A stretch of DNA of 6,394 bases from NCBI GenBank assembly GCA_947628975.1, contig CANRBW010000090.1:1-6394 (forward strand), read 5' to 3'. The DNA comes from an uncultured Oscillospiraceae bacterium (GTDB lineage Bacteria; Bacillota; Clostridia; Oscillospirales; Oscillospiraceae). Below the pieces are notes generated by a model. That model was not told the origin of the DNA. It searched no databases and saw nothing but the letters and a program-made list of their open reading frames with translations. Both the position numbers and the translations under genes were made by a program. Numbering within the stretch: position 1 is the first letter of the stretch; each line of letters opens with the position of its first letter. Below are positions 1 to 5,128 of the stretch, in pieces.

Positions 1-21
1 CCCTAGATCTCACTGACACAC

Positions 22-249
22 ATGGCTTCAACAATGATTAGCATGCATTACCGCTTGTCGGTATTTGGCGATGATTGGCGCACTGAGCCTGTGAAGCGAA
101 TTTTGGGCTCAAGCAGATATGCATCCACGATTGTGGAAACGACCAACGAGCATCTGAACCTTCCGCCACAAAGGGAGCCTGAAAAACAAGACAGATTGGG
201 TGTGATTTACGAAGCACCTCATGCAAGTGGCAAACCGCTCGCAAGCTAA
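22..249 (+). CDS. Possible small hypothetical protein, 75 aa
   Basis: This is an open frame from ATG at 22 to TAA at 247-249, in the low-GC left segment and opposite in direction to all other genes. An in-frame TAG at 4-6 precedes it, so it is not the tail of a longer frame. No good ribosome binding site precedes ATG 22; later in-frame ATGs at 34 and 43 are no better. The product would be small, soluble and polar, with no membrane segment and no motif I recognise. Codon choice is mixed rather than GC-ending, unlike the operon genes. A strong hairpin starts 10 bases after the stop. An overlapping minus-strand frame (38-376) crosses the composition break and is less credible. This may be a real small gene, part of a repeated element, or chance. 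Confidence 0.25.
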   Translation: MASTMISMHYRLSVFGDDWRTEPVKRILGSSRYASTIVETTNEHLNLPPQREPEKQDRLGVIYEAPHASGKPLAS

Positions 250-1346
250 CTGTCTTCCCTTGGGAGGGGCGCGTAGCGCCGCCCCCTCCCAAACCTACCC
301 CACGCGCATTGACGTTTGCGCCACAGCGCAATCCGCCAACAGACAGCGTCACTACAAAAGAAGCGAGGACTGTCATGGGCCAGGGCCAGGATGTTGCCCA
401 CCGTCAGGTCGGTCTCCACCTCCTCTGCGAAGATCTGGGCAAAGTCCCCGATTTTGGTGAGGCTCTGGAAGCTCAGGCACTTTTTGATGATCTCCTTCAT
501 CAGCGCCTGCTGGGTGCGGATGCGGCCCAGGTCGGCGTCGGCGTACTGGACGGAGAAGCTGTTGTTGTGCCGCCAGCGGACCACCTGCATGGCGTCATCG
601 CCGCTGAGGTGGCGCAGGCCGCCGGGCTGGTCGATGACCAGATCCTGGGTGGGGTCTTTGTACTTCATGTCAAAGGGGACTTCAAAGTCCACGCCGCCGA
701 TGGTGTCCACCAGACGCCCAAAAGCCTCCCAGTTGACGATGACGTAAAAGTCGGGGACGATGCCGGTCATATCCCCCACAGCCTCCTTGAGGTAGTCGAT
801 CCCCTTCTTCTGGCTGCCCTTTTCGGCGTAGTAGAGCCCCAGGTTCCACACGCCGTTGATCTTCTTGTTTTTGTCGGGGTGCCGGGCGTCCACCATGGTG
901 TCCCGGGGAATACTCATCACCGTCAGCTTCTGGTTGGGGATGTCGTAGGAGCAGAGCATGATGGTGTCGGTATTCCCGCCGCCGCCGGTGTCCCGGCCCA
1001 CCAGCAGGAAGGTGTAGAACTCCTCCTTGCGCGTCGCGTCCGCCTCGGACCGGGGGGGCATATCCCCGGCGAGCTGTTCGGCGGTGTCGGAGTAGCTGGG
1101 CACCTCCGGCAGGTCGCCGACCCCCCGGAGGTCGCCGAGCACCGCCCGGATCCCCAGGGCCACCAGCAGGACGCACACCAGCGCCACCGCCACGATCAGG
1201 GCGATCTTCTTTCCCCGGCTGAGGCCGCCCTTGGCCCCCCCGGTCTCCCCGCCGGGGGCGGGGGCGCCCGCCTCCGGAACGGGCCCGGTCGGCTTGTTGG
1301 GCAGATTTTTCTCCAGGCGCGCGCCGCCCCGTTTTTCTTTCTTCAT
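246..1346 (-). CDS. LCP-family (LytR-CpsA-Psr) cell-wall glycopolymer transferase, 3' end replaced
   Basis: LCP proteins are membrane-anchored enzymes that transfer lipid-linked anionic glycopolymers (teichoic acid-like, capsule) onto peptidoglycan outside the cell. Seen here: a basic, Pro/Gly-rich cytoplasmic tail (1-47), one membrane helix (48-66), then an extracellular LCP domain. Its motifs include FLLVGRD (113-119), NTDTIML (125-131), SIPRDTMVD (145-153), KINGVW (162-167), NWEAFGRLVDTIGGVD (205-220), LSGDDAMQVVR (247-257) and DLGRIRTQQ (272-280). The family's conserved Arg/Asp positions are therefore present. Resemblance ends at A323. Residues 324-366 are Cys/Trp/Arg-rich and come from the low-GC segment, so the native C-terminus is missing. 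The start is ATG 1346, 4 bases after the nadD-yqeK stop, with only a weak, distant purine tract (1360-1368), suggesting translational coupling. In many Firmicutes this gene sits between yqeK and rsfS. It is probably impaired if the join is real, although the core domain is nearly whole. Confidence 0.88.
   Translation of the reverse strand: MKKEKRGGARLEKNLPNKPTGPVPEAGAPAPGGETGGAKGGLSRGKKIALIVAVALVCVLLVALGIRAVLGDLRGVGDLPEVPSYSDTAEQLAGDMPPRSEADATRKEEFYTFLLVGRDTGGGGNTDTIMLCSYDIPNQKLTVMSIPRDTMVDARHPDKNKKINGVWNLGLYYAEKGSQKKGIDYLKEAVGDMTGIVPDFYVIVNWEAFGRLVDTIGGVDFEVPFDMKYKDPTQDLVIDQPGGLRHLSGDDAMQVVRWRHNNSFSVQYADADLGRIRTQQALMKEIIKKCLSFQSLTKIGDFAQIFAEEVETDLTVGNILALAHDSPRFFCSDAVCWRIALWRKRQCAWGRFGRGRRYAPLPREDS
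260..292. repeat. Strong GC-rich hairpin (inverted repeat)
   Basis: The arms TTGGGAGGGG (260-269) and CCCCTCCCAA (283-292) are perfect 10-base reverse complements. The 13-base interior can pair further: an alternative fold has GGCGC/GCGCC around a GTA loop, leaving a short bulge. No T-run follows on either strand, so it is not a canonical Rho-independent terminator. It lies 10 bases after the stop of the 75-codon frame and inside the frame-through tail of the LCP gene. Such a hairpin fits an extragenic palindromic repeat or the subterminal hairpin of a transposable element; which one cannot be told from a single copy. Confidence 0.75.
316..331. repeat. Short perfect hairpin TTGCGC-CACA-GCGCAA
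   Basis: There are six-base perfect arms around a CACA loop. It lies 23 bases from the larger hairpin at 260-292 and 43 bases from the end of the low-GC segment. A further weak pair, GACAG (342-346) with CTGTC (370-374), brackets the last 33 bases before the LCP-like sequence begins. Two or three nested or serial hairpins in about 115 bases suggest a structured repeat or element end, but arms this short can occur by chance. Confidence 0.5.
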
Positions 1347-1350
1347 CGTT

Positions 1351-2541
1351 TCATTCCCATTCCTTTCCGTGCCGCAGTTCAGCCAGGGCCAGGCGGGTGT
1401 TGGGGTGGACCTCCCGCCCCTTCTCCTCCATCTCCCGGATGGACATCTCGCACCCCTCCGCCACCGCCGCGTCCAGGTCGGTCTCCACCAGCTCCCGAAG
1501 GCGCTCCACGCCGGGGAAGTCCCGGTTGGGCTCCATGTAGTCGGCGATGTACAGGATCTTGTCCAGCAGGGTCATCCCCCGCCGCCCGGTGGTGTGGCAG
1601 TAGATGGCGTCGTAGACCGGGTCGGGCTGGCCGAAGACGTGTCGGGCCACCAGGGCGCCGGTCTTGGCGTGGAGGAGCTTTTCCGACTTCAGCTCCAGCG
1701 GGTCCAGCTCCACGCCGTACCGGCGGCAGTAGTCCAGGTGCCGCTGGGTGGACCAGTACTTGGTGCAGTCGTGGAGGATCCCGGCCCGACGGGCCAGGTC
1801 CTGGTCCCCGCCCCAGCGGCGGGCCAGCCGCACCGCCGTCTCCTCCACCCCCAGGATGTGGGCGTGGCGCTTGGCGTAGACCATGGAGAGGGAGCAGGCC
1901 CGCAGCTCGTCCGGCTCCAGCCGGGTCAGGTCCCGGCGGACGCCGTAGAGGCCGTGGCGGAGGATATAGCCCCAGACCGCCGTGGGCAGGTCCGCCCCGT
2001 CCCCCCGCTCCCGGATCCGGGTGGAGGACGCCTCGTAGACCCTGGGCAGGGGCAGGATCCGGACGGTGGCCCCGAAGCGGGCCTCCAGCTCCCGGCCCCG
2101 CGCCTCCAGCTCCTCCGGCCGGTCCGTCTGCCACCGGCAGAAGGCCCCGATGTTGGCCAGGGCGAGGATCCGGTCGCTCTCATGCCAGTCCGGGAGAGTG
2201 CGGAGCATATCGCTCCCCATCAGCAGCCACAGCTCGTCCCCCGGACAGCGCTCCCGGAGCTGCTGGAGGGTATCCGAGGTGTAGCTGGGGCCCTCCCGCC
2301 GCAGCTCCAGGTCCTCCACCGTCACCTTGTCGGGGGCCAGGAGGGCGTCGGCCATCAGCCGCGTCATCTCCAGGCGGCGCTCCGGCGCGGCGCTGTCCCC
2401 GCTCAGGGCCTTGTGGGGGGGCTGCTTGGCGGGGACCAGGATCAGCCGGTCCAGCTCCAACAGCGTCAGGGCCGCCTGGGCGGCGTACATATGGCCCAGG
2501 TGGGGCGGGTCAAAGGTCCCGCCGTAAATGCCGATCCTCAT
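1351..2541 (-). CDS. nadD-yqeK: Fused NadD (nicotinate-nucleotide adenylyltransferase) and YqeK (HD-domain Ap4A hydrolase)
   Basis: This is a 396-residue two-domain protein. Residues 1-200 are NadD, which adenylates nicotinate mononucleotide with ATP to give deamido-NAD. It has the nucleotidyltransferase motif GGTFDPPHLGH (7-17), GSD (109-111) and the SSTRIR motif (172-177). Residues 205-396 are YqeK, an HD-superfamily symmetrical Ap4A hydrolase yielding ADP. Candidate metal ligands are H228, H257-D258, H291, H316 and D334, with the typical LHD..K and LLDKILYIADYMEPNR stretches. The domains are in frame with almost no linker; in Bacillus they are separate adjacent genes. I chose ATG 2541 because MRIGIYGGTFDP is the normal NadD start. 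A GTG at 2553 would add four residues but has GAAGGG right against it. The gene starts 15 bases after yhbY and stops 4 bases before the LCP gene, fitting the usual yhbY-nadD-yqeK order. Both domains look complete. Confidence 0.95.
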   Translation of the reverse strand: MRIGIYGGTFDPPHLGHMYAAQAALTLLELDRLILVPAKQPPHKALSGDSAAPERRLEMTRLMADALLAPDKVTVEDLELRREGPSYTSDTLQQLRERCPGDELWLLMGSDMLRTLPDWHESDRILALANIGAFCRWQTDRPEELEARGRELEARFGATVRILPLPRVYEASSTRIRERGDGADLPTAVWGYILRHGLYGVRRDLTRLEPDELRACSLSMVYAKRHAHILGVEETAVRLARRWGGDQDLARRAGILHDCTKYWSTQRHLDYCRRYGVELDPLELKSEKLLHAKTGALVARHVFGQPDPVYDAIYCHTTGRRGMTLLDKILYIADYMEPNRDFPGVERLRELVETDLDAAVAEGCEMSIREMEEKGREVHPNTRLALAELRHGKEWE

Positions 2542-2556
2542 CCCATCCCCCACCCT

Positions 2557-2877
2557 TCACGACGCGCCGTTGCTCCGGCACAGGACGATCTTGTCCCGCT
2601 TGGCCGGGTCATGGCTTGGACGGTAGAGCACGAATTTTGTTCCGATGACCTGGACCACCTCCGCCCTGGCGGCCACGGCCAGGGCCTCGGCGGCCTCCCT
2701 GGCGGTCATCCCGGAGCCCTCCAGCACCCGGCCCTTGATCAGCTCCCTGGCCTCCAGAGCGCTGTCCGCCTGGGCCACCAGGTTGGCGCCGATGCCGTCC
2801 TTGCCGATGTGGAGGATGGTGTCGATTCCGTTGGCCAGGCCCCTGAGCTGGGCGCGCTGTTTACTGGTCAAGTCCAC
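2557..2877 (-). CDS. yhbY: YhbY/YqeI, CRM-domain RNA-binding ribosome assembly factor
   Basis: This is a 106-residue protein consisting of one CRM domain, a small RNA-binding fold associated with pre-50S ribosomal subunits. It shows the family start TSKQRAQLRGLAN (4-16), the loop GKDGIG (25-30), and the C-terminal IGTKFVLYRPS strand. I chose GTG 2877 because GGAGGGG (2885-2891) lies 7 bases upstream. TTG 2871 would give a start closer to many relatives, but at a poorer 13-base spacing. An open frame continues upstream to 2991, but that part is only the rdgB gene read in another frame. With GTG, the first 17 bases overlap the end of rdgB, so its ribosome site lies inside rdgB and the two are probably translated together. 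It is followed by nadD-yqeK, the usual partner order. Family assignment is strong; the exact start is less sure. Confidence 0.93.
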   Translation of the reverse strand: MDLTSKQRAQLRGLANGIDTILHIGKDGIGANLVAQADSALEARELIKGRVLEGSGMTAREAAEALAVAARAEVVQVIGTKFVLYRPSHDPAKRDKIVLCRSNGAS

Positions 2878-3460
2878 GCAGATACCCCTCCAATTCCGTC
2901 CTGAATTTCTCCAGCGCCCTGCCCCGGTGGGAGATGGCGTTCTTCTCCTCCGGGGCCATCTGGGCAAAGGTCTTGCGGAGGCCGGGCACAAAGAAGATGG
3001 GGTCGTAGCCGAAGCCGTTCTCTCCCTGGGGGGCGTAGGCGATGGTGCCGGGGCACTCCCCCCGGGCGGAGAGCACGTCCCCGCCGGGGAAACAGGCGGT
3101 GACCACGCTGACGAACTTGGCCCCCCGGTCGATCTGGCCCTTCAGCCCCTGGAGCACCAGTTGACAGCGCTGGGGGTCGGTCAGACCCTCCCCGCCGTAG
3201 CGGGCGGAGTACACCCCCGGCCCGCCGGCCAGGGCGTTGACGCACAGGCCGGAGTCGTCGGCGATGGCGGGCAGACCGGTGGCCTCCATCACCGCCCTGG
3301 CCTTCAAAAGGGAGTTCTCCTCAAAGGTCTCCCCCGTCTCCTCCACCTCCACGTCCACCCCCAGGTCGGACTCCAGCACCGCCTCCACCCCCAGGCCGTC
3401 CAGGATGCGGCGCAGTTCGGCCAGCTTGTGGCTGTTGCGGCTGGCCAGCACGAATTTCAT
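2861..3460 (-). CDS. rdgB: RdgB/HAM1 non-canonical purine NTP pyrophosphatase (ITP/XTP/dITP)
   Basis: It hydrolyses ITP, dITP and XTP to the monophosphate and pyrophosphate in the cytoplasm, keeping deaminated purines out of DNA and RNA. The 199-residue length is normal for the family. Seen motifs: SRNSHK (7-12) near the N-terminus for phosphate binding, ETFEENSLLKA (44-54) with E44, ADDSGL (67-72) with the catalytic/metal Asp D69, GVYSARY (82-88), GFGYDPIF (149-156) and KNAISHRGRAL (173-183). ATG 3460 is preceded at 7 bases by GGGGAGGA (3468-3475), which sits just after the rph stop, leaving a 16-base gap. rph-rdgB adjacency is also known in Bacillus. Its 3' end overlaps the yhbY start. Nothing is missing. 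Confidence 0.97.
   Translation of the reverse strand: MKFVLASRNSHKLAELRRILDGLGVEAVLESDLGVDVEVEETGETFEENSLLKARAVMEATGLPAIADDSGLCVNALAGGPGVYSARYGGEGLTDPQRCQLVLQGLKGQIDRGAKFVSVVTACFPGGDVLSARGECPGTIAYAPQGENGFGYDPIFFVPGLRKTFAQMAPEEKNAISHRGRALEKFRTELEGYLRGLDQ
2885..2891 (-). promoter_or_regulatory. Ribosome binding site of yhbY, inside rdgB
   Basis: GGAGGGG on the minus strand lies 7 bases before GTG 2877 and within the last codons of rdgB. It decides the yhbY start in favour of GTG 2877 over TTG 2871 and suggests that translation of yhbY depends on ribosomes finishing rdgB. Confidence 0.7.
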
Positions 3461-3476
3461 GGCAAGGTCCTCCCCT

Positions 3477-4193
3477 TTACAGTTCTAGCGCGGCGCGCTG
3501 AAGCGCCTGTAATTCCCGGATCCCTCCGGCGCAGAGGTCCAGCAGGGCCCGCTGTTCCTCCAGGGTGAAGGCCCGGCCCTCGCCGGTGCCCTGGACCTCC
3601 ACCAGACGGCCCTGGTCGGTCATCACGCAGTTCAGGTCCACCTGGGCGGCGCTGTCCTCCTCGTAGCAGAGGTCCAGCAGCAGCCGGTCCTCCACGATCC
3701 CGGCGGACACGGCGGCCACCTGGCCGACCAGCGGGTCCTCGCGCAAGAGCCCGTCCGCCATCAGCTTCCGGCAGGCCAGGGCCAGGGCCACATAGCCCCC
3801 CGTGACGCTGGCGGTGCGGGTGCCCCCGTCCCCCTGGATCACGTCGCAGTCCACGGTGATGGTGCGCTCGCCCAGCTTTTTGCGGTCCACACAGGCCCGG
3901 AGGGAGCGGCCGATCAGCCGCTGGATCTCCGCGCTCCGGGGGGAGAGCTTCAGCTTGGCGATGTCCCGGCGGCTCCGCTCCCGGTTGGCCCGGGGGAGCA
4001 TGGAGTACTCCGCCGTCACCCACCCCTCCCCCTCCGGCACATGGGGCGGGGTCTTCTCCTCCACCGAGGCGGCGCAGAGGACCCTGGTGTTGCCGCAGGT
4101 GATGAGCACGCTCCCCTCGGCGAACTTCAGATAGCCGGTCTCCAGCCGCACCGGGCGGAGCTGGTTGTTGTCTCTTCCGTCGATCCGGGCCAT
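3477..4193 (-). CDS. rph: Ribonuclease PH (tRNA 3'-end phosphorolytic exonuclease)
   Basis: RNase PH uses phosphate to trim nucleotides from the 3' ends of tRNA precursors and works as a hexameric ring. The protein has 238 residues, close to the usual length. Seen: RIDGRDNNQLRPV (3-15), AEGSVLI (25-31), GWVTAEYSMLPRA (57-69), EIQRLIGRSLRA (89-100), and GDGGTRTASVTG (121-132). R86, T125 and R126 fall exactly at the positions known to bind phosphate or substrate in the family, so it should be active. ATG 4193 has AAAGGAGGGG (4200-4209) 6 bases upstream; that site touches the ftsY stop, leaving a 15-base intergenic gap. The C-terminus ends normally, with no extra domain such as the RdgB fusion seen in some Firmicutes; here rdgB is a separate gene 16 bases on. 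Confidence 0.97.
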   Translation of the reverse strand: MARIDGRDNNQLRPVRLETGYLKFAEGSVLITCGNTRVLCAASVEEKTPPHVPEGEGWVTAEYSMLPRANRERSRRDIAKLKLSPRSAEIQRLIGRSLRACVDRKKLGERTITVDCDVIQGDGGTRTASVTGGYVALALACRKLMADGLLREDPLVGQVAAVSAGIVEDRLLLDLCYEEDSAAQVDLNCVMTDQGRLVEVQGTGEGRAFTLEEQRALLDLCAGGIRELQALQRAALEL

Positions 4194-4199
4194 GGCGGT

Positions 4200-4209
4200 C
4201 CCCTCCTTT
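4200..4209 (-). promoter_or_regulatory. Strong ribosome binding site of rph
   Basis: AAAGGAGGGG on the minus strand is 6 bases from ATG 4193 and reaches into the ftsY stop codon (4209-4211). It is the closest to a consensus Shine-Dalgarno in the window and fixes the rph start. Confidence 0.75.
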
Positions 4210-5108
4210 CAGATCAGCGCCTGGGCGAAGGCGGCGGGGTCGAAGGGCATCAGGTCCTCCACGCCCTCCCCCACGCCGATGAACTTCACCGGGACGCCCA
4301 GCTCGTGGGCGATGGCCAGGACGATCCCGCCCTTGGCGGTGCCGTCCAGCTTGGTCAGGACGATGCCGGTGATCCCGGCGGTCTCCCGGAACTGTCTGGC
4401 CTGGATGAGGCCGTTCTGGCCGGTGGTGGCGTCCAGCACCAGCAGGGTCTCCCGGCTGGAGCCGGGGCACTCCCGGTCGGCCACCCGGCTGATCTTCGCC
4501 AGCTCGTTCATCAGGTTCTGCTTGTTGTGGAGCCGCCCCGCCGTGTCCACCAGCACCGCGTCGCACCCTCTGGCCTTGGCGGCGGCCAGAGCGTCAAAGA
4601 CCACCGAGGCGGGGTCCGCCCCCTCGTGCTGTTTGACGATCTCCGCCCCGGAGCGCTCCGACCAGACGGTGAGTTGGTCGGCGGCGGCGGCCCGGAAGGT
4701 GTCGGCGGCGGCCAGGAGGACCTTCCGCCCCTCCCCCTTCATCCGGGCGGCCAGCTTGCCGATGGTGGTGGTCTTCCCCACGCCGTTGACGCCGATGAAG
4801 AGCAGTACGGCGGGCTTTTGGCCCAGCGCCAGGTCCTGGTCCCCCACCTGGAGCATTCGGGCGATGATCTCCCGCAGCAGCTCCCTGGCCCCCTGGGCGT
4901 CCCGGACTTTCTCCTCCTTGACCCGCCGGCGCAGGGTATCCACCACCTCCATGGTGGTCTCCACCCCCATGTCGGAGAGGATCAGGGTCTCCTCCAGCTC
5001 GTCGTAGAAGTCGTCGTTCAGCTCCCCGGCGAAGAGGTTGTCCAGGGAGTGGCCGATGTTCTCTCTGGTGCGGGACAGCCCCGCCTTGATCTTTTCAAAA
5101 AATCCCAC
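4209..5108 (-). CDS. ftsY: FtsY, signal recognition particle receptor GTPase
   Basis: FtsY docks SRP-ribosome complexes at the membrane translocon, with paired GTP hydrolysis by FtsY and Ffh. The 299-residue protein has a short N-terminus (GFFEKIKAGLSRTREN, 2-17), a helical N domain (to about 90) and the SRP GTPase G domain. GTPase motifs: GVNGVGKTTTIGKLA (106-120), DTFRAAAADQL (136-146), DTAGR (188-192), TKLDGTAKGG (252-261) and GVGEGVEDLMPFD (278-290). There is no long acidic A domain of the E. coli kind, as is usual in Firmicutes, so membrane contact would rely on the N-terminal helix. I chose GTG 5108 because VGFFEKIK matches family starts and AAAGGGA (5115-5121) lies 6 bases upstream. 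The open frame extends to 5873, but that upstream part is smc read in another frame. It starts 20 bases after smc, a conserved pairing. Confidence 0.96.
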   Translation of the reverse strand: MGFFEKIKAGLSRTRENIGHSLDNLFAGELNDDFYDELEETLILSDMGVETTMEVVDTLRRRVKEEKVRDAQGARELLREIIARMLQVGDQDLALGQKPAVLLFIGVNGVGKTTTIGKLAARMKGEGRKVLLAAADTFRAAAADQLTVWSERSGAEIVKQHEGADPASVVFDALAAAKARGCDAVLVDTAGRLHNKQNLMNELAKISRVADRECPGSSRETLLVLDATTGQNGLIQARQFRETAGITGIVLTKLDGTAKGGIVLAIAHELGVPVKFIGVGEGVEDLMPFDPAAFAQALI

Positions 5109-5114
5109 GTCGCA

Positions 5115-5121
5115 TCCCTTT
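5115..5121 (-). promoter_or_regulatory. Ribosome binding site supporting the GTG start of ftsY
   Basis: AAAGGGA on the minus strand is 6 bases before GTG 5108, inside the 20-base gap after smc. The nearby ATG formed by GGGATGCG is out of frame and quickly hits a stop, so the GTG start is preferred. Confidence 0.6.
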
Positions 5122-5128
5122 CTCAGTT

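Larger units (their letters stand above)
1..374. other. Low-GC segment of different origin, adjoining a truncated LCP gene
   Basis: This stretch does not match the rest of the window. A hand count gives about 49% GC over bases 1-240, against about 70% in a sample line of the neighbouring genes. The LCP protein encoded to its right stops resembling its family at about base 378, and its frame then runs through this segment into a stop at 246-248. The segment holds one 75-codon plus-strand frame (22-249), a strong hairpin (260-292) and a smaller one (316-331). No transposase, integrase, tRNA or rRNA signature was found. It could be the end of a mobile or repeated element, a rearrangement breakpoint, or an assembly join. 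The change of composition and the loss of homology are seen directly; the origin is inference. Confidence 0.7.

Noticed and set aside
260..292. Rho-independent terminator
   Set aside because: The stem is strong, but there is no T-run after it on either strand, so it was listed as an inverted repeat.
1..374. Group II intron or CRISPR array
   Set aside because: No domain V-like sequence or intron boundary pattern was seen, and there are no regularly spaced repeats.
38..376. 112-codon minus-strand frame in the left segment
   Set aside because: It crosses the composition break, has no ribosome site or known motif, and overlaps the more plausible plus-strand frame.
309..2648. 779-codon open frame on the plus strand
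   Set aside because: It lies antisense to the LCP and nadD-yqeK genes. Its product is a Pro/Gly/Arg/Ala-rich low-complexity sequence expected from the complement of high-GC coding DNA, with no recognisable domain.
1231..2904. 557-codon open frame on the plus strand
   Set aside because: It is the antisense shadow of nadD-yqeK and yhbY, with Gly/Val/Gln/Pro-rich translation and no motifs; the minus-strand genes have complete family signatures.
3457..4566. 369-codon minus-strand frame overlapping rph and ftsY
   Set aside because: It is an alternate frame through rph and ftsY with Arg/Gly/Pro/Ala-rich product; its ends match no ribosome site or domain.
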